Source of the DNA: Brachypodium distachyon | Taxonomy: Eukaryota; Streptophyta; Magnoliopsida; Poales; Poaceae | Assembly (NCBI RefSeq): GCF_000005505.3 | Contig: NC_016133.3 | Coordinates: 36,976,737 to 37,040,736 of the forward strand | Reading direction: 5' to 3' | Length of the DNA stretch: 64,000 nt | Shown: positions 47,501 through 59,983 of the stretch, in pieces | How positions within the stretch are numbered: the first letter of the stretch is position 1 | Layout: each line of letters starts with the position of its first letter | Notes under the pieces: generated by a model | Seen by the model: only the letters and a program-made list of their open reading frames with translations | Told to the model about the DNA's origin: nothing | The model's database searches: none | Made by a program: the position numbers and the translations under genes

Positions 47501-50500
47501 GAGCGGAAAGGCGTCGCTGACTTTCTGCAAGAAGTACGTCAACTGAAATTCTGTTTCAAAAGTTTACTTAGCTTGAAACTTCATGGTTTTGGTCATTTCA
47601 CTATCTTGGTTCTAAAGTCAACCTATTTTTGTACACTCTTCTTCCCTTTTAGATTTTTCATGATTATATATAACACGTTTCTAGTTCTTCCATTCCCATA
47701 CCTTCCACATTCTGGTTCTCCTAAAGTTCCATCTTCTGAACATTTCAATTCTTGAACACTGCATTGTTTTTAGTTAGTCTCAACTCTAGTCCTTGCATAG
47801 CTGTGATGATTTTTCTCAACTTCTACTGACATCAAGTTTATGAAACTTACAGGTGACATCAAGAAAAGATCAGCAACAGTACTGGGCAAGGAATCACCAG
47901 AGATACCGCTACGTCCCAGTTCAAGAGTTTTCTCATGCATTCAAGGAATTTCACGTCGGCCGAAGTCTGTCAACCGAGCTCTCTCGCCCTTTTGACAGGA
48001 GCCAATGCCACCCTGCTTCACTGACGTCCTCAACGTATGGCGCCAGCAAGCTAGAACTGCTGCGTGCATGCATCGCGAGGGAATGGCTCCTCATGAAACG
48101 GAATATGTTTGTCTATAGGTTCCGTGCTTTTCAGGTAAAACAAATTTAGCCTTGCAGGAGACCCACTTCAGGAATATATTCATAGTTTAAAACATGTGCT
48201 GATGAGATTGATGAACTAATGGTATTACTTGATCTCCAACTGCAGCTTCTAGTAATCACACTCATTGTGGTAACACTGTTCCTGCGCACAAACTTGCACA
48301 ATAATACGGTGAACGATGGCATTGTTTGCATGGGTGCTCTGTTCTTTTCTCTTGTTGCCCACATGTTCAATGGTTTCTCTGAGCTAGCAATGACCACCAT
48401 AAAATTGCCGGTCTTCTTCAAGCAAAGAGATTACCTCTTCTTCCCTGCATGGGCTTACGCGATACCAAATTGGATTCTCAAGATACCCATATCTTGCGTC
48501 GAAGTGGCCATCACAGTATTCTTGAGTTATTATGTTATTGGGTTCGATCCAGATGTTGGGAGGTACGCATCAAATACCATCTTCTTTATAAAAGAAAAGT
48601 CTTTTTGCTATGGCATACTGACAGTAAAACCATATGTTACTATCCTGGTTCTGGATGAAGAACAAGAACATCACAACTCATGATCCTGCATGTACTGGTT
48701 AGGCTATGGTAACTAATACTGTTGTTGTTTTCTTCTAGGCTGTTCAAACAGTACTTGCTGCTCTTGCTTGTGAACCAGATGTCTGCAGCAATGTTCAGGT
48801 TCCTCGCAGCATTGGGCAGGAGCATGGTTGTTGCAAATACATTGGCATCCTTCGCACTTCTAGTGCTGCTCGTGCTCAGTGGATTCATCCTGTCGCACGG
48901 TAATGCTCCTGGAACAACTTGTTCACTAGGTTCAACTGGAAATTTCTGAAGATTATTAACACAGGTTGTTGTTCATCGCAGATGATGTGAAGGCTTGGTG
49001 GATCTGGGGCTATTGGATGAATCCTCTACAGTACGCCATGAGTGCCATTGCTGCGAATGAGTACCTTGGAAAGAAATGGCAACATGTTCGTAATTTCTTC
49101 CACGGTCAATACAATATTATTCGCTGACTCAGGTCCTGTAGTTCTGATTGTCAAAACCATTTTGCAGATTGTCCAGGGATCCAACAGAAGTTTAGGAATA
49201 GAAGTGCTCAAGTCCAGGGGGATGTTCACTGAGGCAAAATGGTACTGGATTGGCTTTGGTGCAGTCTTGGGATATGTCATTGTGTTCAACATTCTCTTCA
49301 CCATCGCGCTAAGCTACCTTAAACGTAATTCCTAAGTTACAGAATGAATATGAACCGCATATTTTGTCCAAGCACATTATCTGAATTTGTTTTTATCCAT
49401 GCAGCATTGGGGAAATCTCAGCAAATTCTTTCAGAGGATGCACTGAAGGAAAAGCATGCCAGCATCACCGGCGAAGTACCTAATCAGTCAAACAGCTCCA
49501 CATCTGCAGGTAAGGTCATCAGCAGTAGCATTTCTGCATTTGGACATGCACATGACAACATTTCATTTGGTGAATTCCATCTAAAGGGCTAAATTGTGTA
49601 GGACGCCTCAACAACTCAAGGAGAAATGCTGCATCAGGGGCTGCTGCTGGTGACAGTAGGAGAGGAATGGTCCTCCCTTTTGCGCCGCTTGCTGTTGCCT
49701 TCAACAACATGAGATACTCTGTTGACATGCCCGCGGTAATGCCCTTAGACAGTTTTACAACTTCCACATGATTCGAATTTAATCTGAGCATGGAAACACT
49801 TAGCAGCAGGACTTTCGGTTGCAAAACAGTTAAAGAGTAAAAATAATCAAATCTCGTTCTATTTATATCTTTTTATTTATAAATTCATATGCATATTGTT
49901 TCTGACGAAATAATGTGCACCATCAGTTGATATCACACAATACATGGTTCTTTCCGAGAGCAAATCAATTATTATTCTTTCATTGAGTTCTGAAGTTTTC
50001 AATTTCCGAACAGTAACGATTACTAATTGATTTTATGAAAAATATTGTTATATAACAGGAAATGAAGGCACAAGGCGTTGATCAAGATAGTCTGCTTCTG
50101 CTTAAGGGAGTCAGTGGCAGCTTTAAACCAGGAGTCCTCACAGCACTGATGGGGGTCAGTGGCGCTGGCAAGACCACACTGATGGATGTCTTGGCTGGCA
50201 GGAAGACTGGAGGCTACATTGAAGGTGACATCTCAATCTCTGGCTACCCTAAGAAGCAGGAAACCTTCGCTCGCATCTCCGGTTACTGTGAGCAGAATGA
50301 CATCCACTCGCCGAATGTGACCGTTTATGAGTCCCTGGCCTACTCTGCTTGGCTCCGGTTGCCCTCTGATGTTGAATCAGAAACAAGAAAGGTAAACAGT
50401 CGGTGTACAAATTACTAAACCGAGTCACTCAGGATATACTTTTCTGAACAATGCCATTCTTTTTTAACAGATGTTCGTCGAGGAAGTCATGGAGCTGGTA

Positions 50501-52295
50501 GAACTGAATTCACTGAGGGATGCACTGGTTGGACTACCTGGAGTGGATGGTCTGTCGACAGAGCAAAGGAAGAGGTTGACTATCGCAGTCGAGCTTGTCG
50601 CTAATCCCTCTATAATTTTCATGGATGAGCCTACCTCTGGCCTCGATGCAAGGGCCGCAGCTATTGTCATGAGGACAGTGAGGAACACTGTCGACACAGG
50701 AAGGACTGTCGTCTGCACCATCCACCAGCCTAGCATCGACATTTTTGAAGCCTTTGATGAGGTAATTGCAATAAATTTTCTCAGCATGTCGTAGTATTAA
50801 GCAGCTTTTCCATGTTTCCAAAGAATTCGCGATCCTAAGATTTCCTTGTATTGTTGATTGGATGTAGCTGTTCCTGATGAAGAGAGGAGGGGAGGAGATA
50901 TACGTGGGTCCTCTAGGACACCATTCTTGTCAGCTCATTGAATACCTCGAGGTAAAGTCGCTCTCTAAACTTTCTATTCCTGAGATATTGATCTTGTCAT
51001 GACGTTGGTTGCTGAACATCAATTTTGGGTGGTATTTATCAGGGAATCGACCGGGTGAGCAAGATCAAACCAGGGTACAATCCGGCAACCTGGATGCTAG
51101 AAGTGTCCTCACAGGCACAAGAAGATATACTGGGTATTAGTTTCACAGAGGTCTACAAGAACTCAGATCTCTACCAGTAAGTCAAGCATCATCAACAACA
51201 TATATTCAAACCCAAAAGAAAATGGAGAAATGACAACTATTAATTCGGTGCTGATATATTCAATTCAACAACAATATTTATCAGGAGAAACCAGGCTGTG
51301 ATCAAGGACATAAGCAGGGCCCCTGAAGGCTCCAAGGATCTCTACTTCCCGACGCAGTACTCGCAGAGCTCCTTGACCCAATGCATGGCCTGCCTGTGGA
51401 AGCAGCACCTCTCCTACTGGAGGAACCCTCAGTACACGGTGGTCCGCTTCTTCTTCTCCGTGGTGGTTGCGCTCATTTTCGGCACCATATTCTGGCAGCT
51501 GGGCGGGAAGCGGTCGAGGCAGCAGGACCTGTTCAACGCCATGGGTTCCATGTATGCGGCGGTGCTCTTCATGGGGATCTCCTACTCATCATCGGTACAG
51601 CCCGTGGTGGCGGTGGAGCGGACGGTGTTCTACAGGGAGAGGGCGGCGGGGATGTACTCAGCGATGCCCTACGCGTTCGGGCAGGTCGTCGTGGAGCTCC
51701 CTTACGTGCTGGTGCAGTCGGTGGTGTATGGGGTCATCGTCTACGCCATGATGGGGTTCCAGTGGGACGTCAAGAAGTTCGCATGGTATCTCTATTTTAC
51801 GTACTTCACTTTGCTCTACTTCACCTACTACGGCATGCTCTGCGTTGGCGTCACCCCGAGCTACAATATCGCCTCCATCATCTCCTCCTTCTTCTACGGC
51901 GTCTGGAACCTCTTCTCCGGCTTCGTCATCTCACGCCCGGTAATTAAATTACTGAATCATCTTCTTATCACTTGATTAATTACGGCTTTTGGGGGCAAGG
52001 ATTAGTTACTGATGATGGGTGTAAATATTTTCAGACTATGCCGGTGTGGTGGAGGTGGTACTCGTGGGCGTGCCCGGTGGCGTGGACGCTGTACGGGCTG
52101 GTGGCCTCGCAGTTTGGAGACATCACGGAGCCGCTCCAGGACACAGGGGTGCCCGTCGACGCCTTCCTCAAGAGCTACTTCGGGTTCGAACACGATTTCC
52201 TTGGTGTCGTCGCCGTGGCCGTGGCCGGCTTTGCCGTGCTCTTCGCGGTTTCCTTCGGGCTCGCCATCAAGGCGCTCAACTTCCAGAGAAGGTGA
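44514..52295 (+). CDS. Full-size ABCG (PDR) transporter
   Basis: Twenty-two exons join in frame to 1451 residues, the normal PDR length: 44514-44872, 44973-45093, 45205-45293, 45574-45658, 45756-45915, 46000-46076, 46887-46940, 47011-47101, 47232-47533, 47853-48134, 48246-48562, 48739-48899, 48982-49085, 49168-49324, 49405-49509, 49602-49735, 50059-50391, 50471-50761, 50868-50951, 51043-51176, 51285-51939, 52035-52295. Order is NBD1-TMD1-NBD2-TMD2. NBD1 has Walker A GPPGSGKT (about 196), signature SGGQRKR (335) and Walker [12 protein letters not shown]2 has GVSGAGKT (898), LSTEQRKR and [12 protein letters not shown]. All six are intact. Such plasma-membrane pumps export hormones, defence metabolites, waxes or xenobiotics; the substrate cannot be read here. 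Intron 6 is unusually long and has a doubled acceptor. The ATG at 44514 begins the family-like N-terminus. Confidence 0.95.
46077..46886 (+). other. ABCG intron 6 with GC-rich insertion and doubled acceptor
   Basis: Most introns here are about 70-320 bases and AT-rich; this one is 810 and holds a GC-rich block (about 46290-46680) with open frames on both strands but no recognised domain. A 48-base segment ending in TTTATTCTGCAG occurs at 46764-46811 and again at 46839-46886, 45 of 48 alike, so the 3' splice site is present twice, 75 bases apart. The block is probably a transposon insertion, but its ends were not identified. Confidence 0.7.
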
Positions 52296-53054
52296 TCGAT
52301 CCATTGATCGATCCGGGCGTGCCATCCAATGGCTAGGAAACGAATGCTGTGCTGTCCGTGTTTTGCATTGGCTGACACACTCGACACGTTGTTACATATC
52401 TTTTTCTTTCCTTGGTTTCCATTTGTTTTGCTTACCCGACAGATCTTGTGTGTACATGCCTATGTTGTATACGTAAATGTTACATAGCAATAGTGTAGTC
52501 TGTAGCAAGAAATATACAAGTATATAGTCAGGAGTTTTTTTTGTCAACTGGAAAACGCCACTGCCAAATGCCCAATCTCAGGAAGAAATATTACTGCAGA
52601 TTGTTTATCATATACTGCTCCAGCTATGGCTTTTGTTTAATTAGAAATGCCATTTCACTCCATATTTTACGAAGTGAATGCACTTGCATTCTTTTTTGTC
52701 CTCCATCACCTCACCTCATCTCCACATGCACCATGGGTGGATCTAGAGGGTGGACAGAGTTAGCCACTAAACCGTGATCCACCCTGAAATTTTCACAAGC
52801 CCGTATATATACCATAATAAAAGAAAGTCTAGCTGGCTAAAAATCCATATGAACATTCACTACTGGCCCAAAATCTGGATCCGCCAGAGTCCACACTAGG
52901 CGATTGTTGTAGCTGTTGATGGCTCTCGCAGCTGCTGTCGATGATAGCCTGCTCGGATTATTGTAGTTTTAGTAAGAGGGTTGATATTTTGTTAAGTTTT
53001 GGGGCAGGCGGAACCAAATATCAGCCCCCGACATTAAAAAAATACTAGACTCTA

Positions 53055-53140
53055 TGTTCCATGATTCTTGACGCAAGTTTTTTTTAAAATAAACGAATCT
53101 ACCACTAAAACGACAAAGTTGTGTCAAGAATCATGGAAAC
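53055..53140. mobile_element. Worn fold-back element, probably MITE
   Basis: TGTTCCATGATTCTTGACGC at 53055 is inverted at 53119-53140 (GTGTCAAGAATCATGGAAAC). The outer CTCCCTCCGTTCC ends of a Stowaway element are no longer readable, but the TTCCATGATTCTTG inner part is typical. Confidence 0.5.
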
Positions 53141-53324
53141 GAACGAAGTTTATTCCAAGCAGGCCTAAAGATCTTTCTCCCGAGTTATTTTATGACCTCT
53201 AACTTACCTTCGAGGCAAGAGAAAGATTTGATCTTACACGTACATTAATTGATTAAGAGTAAGCTTAGCATTCACATGGCAAAAATGTGAGAAGATTTAC
53301 AATAATGTAATTACCTCTGCAGAG

Positions 53325-53405
53325 GCAAGCGGGATCCCGTTTATATCCCGCTTAAGTCATCTCTAAAATCACAAGTATTTCTAATATAAACGGGATCCCG
53401 CTTGC
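53325..53405. repeat. Perfect 22-bp inverted repeat
   Basis: GCAAGCGGGATCCCGTTTAT plus two bases at 53325-53346 is exactly inverted at 53384-53405, with a 37-base loop. The GGGATCCC centre of each arm is itself a palindrome. A related GCAAATGGGATCCCGC phrase occurs near 43428. Confidence 0.85.
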
Positions 53406-54149
53406 ATCCCTAGATCTATATCTCTTTCTAATATACCAAGTTTCAAGAAGGCCTGCATATGACACTTCATTCTGGCTGGCCTACTGGTACAATATTTAAT
53501 CTATATTCTTTATGTGCAAAGTTAACTCTCCCACAGTCAACACCCAAACTAACATATATTGTTGTTGTTGTCAAAAAAATTTGCGCACGGAACAAATTGT
53601 AGTTGCTTGTGTAAAAGCATGAATATATGATTTCTGGGTACAATAGAAACTACCAAGGTGCAAGTAATGGCGATGCTGGCAACAACCAAATGAATATATG
53701 ATTTCTGGGTACAATAGAAACTAAAATCAAGATATCCCAAATATTAATTGGTCTTATTTTGTAGATCTTGTCAGGAGGAACATTTGCTCCAAACGGATTT
53801 ATGATCGGGCACTCAATTTGAAAGATATGCACTTTGTCTTGATAAAAATTTCTTTCAAAGCTCAACTGAAACTAACCAAATGGAAAGATGGAAACAATAT
53901 TAATTAGCATCATAATAGTTCCTATGTTCACGAATTACGATTCTGCTTTAGTGACCATGATTTGTTTTCCTATTTAGACAAATTGTGGAGTCCATATTAT
54001 AATTATGGAATTGTTGATAGCTTGGAGAGGGGCTTTTTGGCTCCCTAGTGCACCTGCACCTGGGATGAACAATAAATACCAAAATATTTCAAAAATTGAT
54101 GAAGTTTTTCTTGTGTATGTACATGTTCAAGTTACCGCGCTTGTAATTG

Positions 54150-55670
54150 TCATGTCAAAAGGAGCAATCGATGTCCTCGAAAAAAAATAGTGTTAAAAAG
54201 CAAACTTTTTAGTACTAAATTTTGCCATGTGTGATATTTTGAATTTTTTCTCATTGATTTTTTCACCTGGGAACATGTGCTCTGCGAGGTGTATAATTCC
54301 AATTGATAAGATACAGCTCCCCGTTTTGCAATAATTTTATAGGGACCGATGTAGCGTGGTGCTAGCTTGCCTCGTACTTTAAAACGATGGGTGCCTTTGA
54401 ATGGGCTTACCCTCAAGTAAACAAGATCCCCAATCTGCATATGCACTTCACGACGCTTAGGATCTACATACATCTTTTGCCTCGATTGAGCAGCATGGAG
54501 TCGATCGCGTATTACCCGAACTTGTTCCTCGGCTTCCTTAATCAAGTCTGGACCATAGAATTGTCTCTCACCAGTCCCGGACCAGTTAAGAGGAGTTCTA
54601 CACCTTCTTCCATACAAAGCTTCATAAGGAGCCATTCCAAGACTTGACTGAAAGCTATTATTATAGGAGAACTCGGCATATGGCAAACATTTTTCCCAAT
54701 TGGAGCCAAACGTGAGAACACATGCCCTCAACATGTCCTTGAGAATCTGATTGGTTCTTTCAGTTTGCCCTCCTGTTTGTGGATGATATGCAGTGCTAAA
54801 AGAAAGACGAGTTCCCATAGCCTCTTGTTGCAAGCTTTTCCAAAATCGGTTTGTAAATTGGGCACCCCGATCAGAGACAATTCTTTTCGGTATCCCATAA
54901 AGGCAAACAATCTTTGAAATGTATAACTCTACCAATTGACTCACTTTATATGTGGTCTTCACGGAAATGAAGTGAGCAACCTTTGAGAGATAGTCCACAA
55001 TCACCCAAATAGCATCGTTACCTTTTTGTGATTTCGGCAAACCAACTATAAAATCCATGCCAATTTCATCCCACTTCCACTCAGGCACGGGGAGAGGTTG
55101 TAGTGTTCCCGCTGGTCTCAGATGCTCAGCCTTGACCCGGCAACACACATCACACTCGGCAACAAATTGGGCAATCTCCTGCTTCATTCCAATCCACCAA
55201 ATTTTTTGACGTAGATCTTGGTACATTTTGGTGCTCCCAGGATGGATTGAGAGGGGTGTATTGTGTGCTTCATGCAGAATCAAATTCTTCAGTTCTTTGT
55301 CCTCAGGCACAACAAGACGCTTGTCGAACCATAGGACACCATTCGCATCTTCAGAGAAGCAAGTGGTAGTGCCTTCCTTCACTTTCTCCTTTATCTTTTG
55401 CACATCAACACTTTTGAGCTGAGCATCTCTAATCTGATCTTCTAAGGACGGTTTCAACGCAAGGGCAGCAAGGAAACCTTTCTCAACCAGTTCAAGGTTA
55501 AGCCACTTAAACTCCTTGTGGAGGGCTAGTTGATTCTCCAAAATCATCAGATTATTACAATAGACCTTCCGGCTTAACGAATCAACAACGACGTTGGCTT
55601 TACCGGGAGTGTAGTTGAGGCCTACATCATAATCTTTGATGAGTTCTAACCATCTTCGCTGCCTTAAGGT
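54150..55670 (-). pseudogene. Gypsy integrase, C-terminally truncated
   Basis: This continues the gag-pol polyprotein in the next frame. It has the HHCC zinc region (HEAHNTPLSIHPGSTKMY, CDVCCRVKAEH), and catalytic residues in MDFIVGLP, SDRGAQFT and the GQTERTN stretch (D, D, E). The GPYKIIAKRGAVSYQLEL block near the C-terminus is present, but the following link is shortened and the chromodomain region is absent. It would insert element DNA into the genome; here it is separated from the rest by a one-base shift and cut at the end. Confidence 0.9.
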
Positions 55671-58470
55671 TCAGATCTGGTTGGGTGAAGAGATACTTCA
55701 AGCTTTTGTGGTCTGAAAATATTTCACAACGATTACCAATGAGGTAATGTCGCCAAATTTTTAGAGCATGGACCACTGCTGCTAGCTCTAAGTCATGTGT
55801 TGGATAATTAGCCTCGTGAGGGCGTAATTGTCGGGATGCATAGGCCACAACTTTCCCCTCTTGCATCAACACACAACCAAGGCCGTTGCGGGAAGCGTCA
55901 CAATAGATTTCAAAGTTCTTATGGATGTCTGGAAGGACAAGAACTGGAGCGGTGGTCAATCTTTTCTTGAGTTCTATGAAACTCTCTTCACACTTTGCTG
56001 ACCACACAAACTTTCTATCTTTCTTTAGCAAATCAGACAAGGGCTTGGCAATAGATGAGAAACCTTCAATGAATCGGCAGTAATAACCGGCCATGCCAAG
56101 AAAACTCCGAATTTGAGTTACGGATTTTGGTCGTTTCCACTCTTGGACAGCTTGTACTTTACTTGGATCTACAGCGACACCATCTGCTGAGAGAACATGA
56201 CCCAAGAATTCCACTTCATGCTTCCAAAATTCACATTTTGAAAACTTAGCATATAGACGATGCTCTCGGAGTTTCTCGAGCACCAATCTCAAATGCTCTT
56301 CATGTTCTTTCTCAGATTTGGAGAATACGAGAATATCATCAATAAAGATGACAACAAACTTGTCCAAGTACTCCATGAAAACTGAATTCATGAGTTGCAT
56401 GAAGGTCGAAGGAGCATTGGTTAATCCAAAAGACATCACAGTATATTCGTATGACCCGTAACGAGTGGTGAATGCTGTTTTAGGAATGTCTTCGGATCTG
56501 ATTTTTATTTGATGGTAGCCCAACCTCAAATCAATCTTGGAGAATACACAAGCACTGGTTAATTGATCGAAGAGATCATCGATCCGTGGTAGTGGGTACT
56601 TATTCTTCACCGTTACTTCATTCAATGGACGATAATCGACTACCATTCTCAAGCTCAAGTCTTTCTTCTTTACAAACATGGCGGGATAGCCCCATGGAGA
56701 GGAGCTGGGTCTAATAAAACCTTTATCCTCCAATTCCTTGAGTTGCTTCTTCATCTCAACCAACTCATTTGAGGGTATCCGATATGGCCGTTTGGAAATA
56801 GGAGCAGTTCCAGGTGGAAGGTCAATGACGAACTCGACCACTCGGTCGGGCGGCATACCCGGCAACTCCTCAGAAAACACATCCGGGTACTCACACACCA
56901 CTGGAACATTTCCAATTTCAGGAGCTTCGGTGCCAGAAAGGGCAAAAAGGTAAGGTTTTGCAATCTTGGGCCAAATTTCCAACAATTCACCATACTCACT
57001 TGTAAGCTGAACGGACTTTTCAGCACAATCAATTTTTTCCTTGTGCTTGGATAACCAATCCATACCAAGGATCACATCGATACCCGCAGATCCAAGGATG
57101 ATGACGGATGCCAAAAATGTAACTCCTCTAATTTCTATTTTAACACCCTCACACACGTGTTCGGTCCTCATATCCGAACAAGGTGATGAAACAATAAGAG
57201 GAGTATGCAAGGACTTGAATGGAATGCCATGATGCTTTGCAAACCCACTTGATATGAAAGAGTGTGATGCACCAGAATCAAATAGAACAATGGCGGGAGT
57301 TGAGTTGACAGGGAGCGTACCCAACACAACATCTGGTGCATCCTCTGCATCCTTGGCAGTTGTATGGTTCACCCTCCCACGGCCAACACCTGGAGACCTG
57401 TTATGAGCTGAAGTTGGGACTTGAGGTGTCCCACGAGCTTGCCCTTGGTTCTGCTTCGGGGAGAAGGATTGCCCCGTGCGAGGACGGGGGCAGACGTTGG
57501 AGTAGTGCCCCATCTTCCCACAGTTGTAGCACATGATTCCAGCAGCATCACGAGGAACTCGCGGCTGCCCTCCTTTGTTCGAGGGCTGATACCCCTGTTG
57601 TGGAGGATGAGGGTTGTTGCCTTGAGTTTTCGGAGGTGGACGCACTTGATAATTCGACGAGGAAGGCTGCCCCACATGCTGCCTCTGGAAACTGCTATTT
57701 GCCGATTTTGTAGCCTCCCTCTCGCGCTTGCGATAGTTATCCAAAGCAATTGTCTTGGCTTCAAGCTTGATGGCTTTGTCGACAAGGTGCTGGAAATCCC
57801 GTACATCATGTGCAGCAAGTTCCTTTTGCATAACCTCATTGAGCTTCTCCATGAACCTTTCAGTCTTGTCAGAGTCACTGGCCACCTCAGCCGGTGCATA
57901 TCGAGCAAGGTGGTTAAACTCATGGAGGAACTCAACCACTGTCTTTTTCCCTTGCCTCAGATTGCGGAATTCTCCCTTCTTCAGTGACATTATGCCATCA
58001 GGAATGTGGGCACGACGAAAGGCCATGCGAAACTCCTCCCAAGTGACTACATGGTCAGGTGCTTGCAAGGCGAGGAAGTTGTCGTACCATGCAGCAGCAG
58101 CCCCTTCTAGTTGATGGCCAGCGAGGGCCACCTTTTCTCCCTCAGGGCAGCGAGCAAGTTGAAGTTTCCTCTCAATGGTGCGGATCCAGTTATCCACATC
58201 GAGAGGGTCCTCTGAGTGATCAAACATCGGAGGTTTGGTTCTCTGAAAATCAGCGAACGTGCCCTGAGCTTGCCCGCCTCCTGCAGGTTGGTTGCGAACA
58301 AGTTGTTCAAGAATACGATTTTGATCTGCCTGGTTCTTTTCCATTTGAAGGAGCAACTCTGCCATGGTCGGGTGGTTTGGAGGCGGAGGTGGGACATCGT
58401 CCTCATCATCCTCATGGGGACCATTACCGCTACCACGACCACGAGTTTGACCTCGAGTTCTCGCTGCCAT
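55627..58470 (-). pseudogene. Gypsy gag, protease, reverse transcriptase and RNase H
   Basis: A long open frame of 947 codons starts [13 protein letters not shown]. The gag domain lies at about residues 95-200, a CCHC knuckle ([14 protein letters not shown]) near 312, protease ([10 protein letters not shown]) near 395, and reverse transcriptase from about 590 with [10 protein letters not shown] and the FIDDIL active box. RNase H ([16 protein letters not shown]) follows. The frame ends early: an extra A at about 55670 shifts it just after DLNL, before the link to integrase. Up to there the protein looks undamaged. Such proteins package and copy the element's RNA. Confidence 0.93.
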
Positions 58471-58924
58471 CCTGCTGCATCAACAGTGCCTTAACAAGAT
58501 GAATTGACATACAACGAGATCTGGAAGGATTTAGAAACAAAAGGACGGTGGGAGATACATGAGTAAAACACATCATTCCATTCAAATTCACAGAGGAAAA
58601 TGAAGCTCTAAATGAGTGGTGTTAACCATGAGAATCAACACAAAGTAGTATTGACACATCCAAAAAGGTCCATAAATGTTACTGATTTCTCATCGCCTAA
58701 AGGCGTGATAAACAACAAGGGTGGAGCCAGAAGAATACAACCACACATTAAAACAATTTTGAATTGGAAGAGATTGAAGAACTAAGCTGATATGGAGAAG
58801 GATAAGGAAAAGATGTACTTGCTGATTTTTTTTTAATTCCTTTTTAAATTTTTGAAAATAGTTTTCTTAGCGATGCCAAGACCTAAACTAACGACCACCC
58901 ACCATGGCTTACCTACGGTCAGCC
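58471..58924 (-). other. Gypsy 5' leader between primer site and gag
   Basis: About 450 bases of non-coding sequence, AT-rich, as usual between the primer-binding site and the gag ATG. No frame of note. Confidence 0.6.
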
Positions 58925-58939
58925 TGGCTCTGATACCGA
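58925..58939 (-). other. Primer-binding site, initiator tRNA-Met type
   Basis: The minus strand reads TCGGTATCAGAGCCA three bases after the LTR end, the usual sequence complementary to the 3' end of initiator tRNA-Met with one base changed (TTGG to TCGG). Confidence 0.85.
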
Positions 58940-58942
58940 CGC

Positions 58943-59983
58943 TGTCGGGACCCCAGGAATTTAATTTGTACATGATAAAATCAACCACATTGGGGCAGGT
59001 CAAGGCAGCAGCTCATGCCCATAACTTTGGATGTTATGAGTCAAATGAAGCCCGAGTGATCAATCTTATCCATGCACAAATAAAATTTCCAGCGCCCGCA
59101 TACACATCTGACCACCCCAGGATCACATACACGCAGATTATACATGGTGGAAGGATGTGTATGGAAAACAACATTGGATATCAGAACACAAGCTTTCTAC
59201 AAGATAGAGAAAATAAAGGTACATATTACATCTGTCATACATAGAGCAAACAGTAGGTTACAGCCCAAAAGACCTGAAGGTCTCGAGTAGTAACTTAGTA
59301 CATAAAAGTTCAGTAGCGGAAAGGTAGATAAGAAACCAGGATGGCAGCCACAAGCCATCTCACAAAAGCCCACAAAATAACCCACAAGATTCAGCCAATC
59401 GCGATAAGCCACTAAACGTCGTTATCATAAAAGTCTGCAATGCTTGGGTCACCTGCAAATCTAGGAAAATCCTAGGTGAGTACAATTGTACTCGCAAGAC
59501 TTAATCGTGCTTGATTGAGAACAGAGCATGTAATAAAATTCTGAAGCATAAGCATTGTATCAAGGTGGCAGCAATACTATTGACCATGAGTATTGAAAAT
59601 ATGCAGATAATTAATGATACCTCGACCAATTTTTCTAACAAATGACCTCAGGTCCAGCATGACACCATTACTAAGAACATTTACAAGCAATCAAGTTAAC
59701 AATTTACAATTTTCACAAGGAAGGAGCCGCTCGTTTACAAGCACCAGCAGGTGTTCCGGAGGTTTTTCCCAAATGAGGGTAGCAAGTCCTCAAGAGGGAA
59801 AAACTGATCCGGAGGCACTCCTAGTGCGCTCAAGATAGGTCCCTATGGTTATTGGTAGCATCTTGGTGATCAACCCGGTGGCCTCCAAAAATGTTAGATA
59901 CTCGACGTATGGTTCGAGGCACCAAGTTAGATACCCGACGTATGGCTCGGGGAACCAGCAACTTGCCACCGTTTGTCACGACA
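58943..59983 (-). repeat. 5' LTR of the gypsy element
   Basis: The plus strand begins TGTCGGGACCCC directly beside the primer site and ends GTTTGTCACGACA, so the ends are TGTCG...CGACA. Length is 1041 bases. Near the outer end a 33-base unit is doubled (59893-59925 and 59926-59958, GTTAGATACYCGACGTATGG), perhaps an enhancer repeat in U3. Confidence 0.8.

Larger units (their letters stand above)
52296..54150. other. Intergenic downstream of ABCG
   Basis: No gene is recognised. Two fold-back sequences lie at 53055-53140 and 53325-53405. A 46-base phrase with TGAATATATGATTTCTGGGTACAATAGAAACTA form is repeated at about 53621 and 53691. Confidence 0.45.
54230..59983 (-). mobile_element. Ty3/gypsy retrotransposon lacking its 3' end
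   Basis: The 5' LTR (58943-59983), a primer-binding site, gag-pol and most of integrase are present on the minus strand. Left of about 54290 the similarity to integrase breaks off after a compressed SQVKK motif. No chromodomain and no second LTR follow, and nothing like the LTR occurs between 52300 and 54200. The element is therefore truncated at the 3' side. The base run after the LTR is TGCTA, but with no partner the target duplication cannot be checked. Confidence 0.9.
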
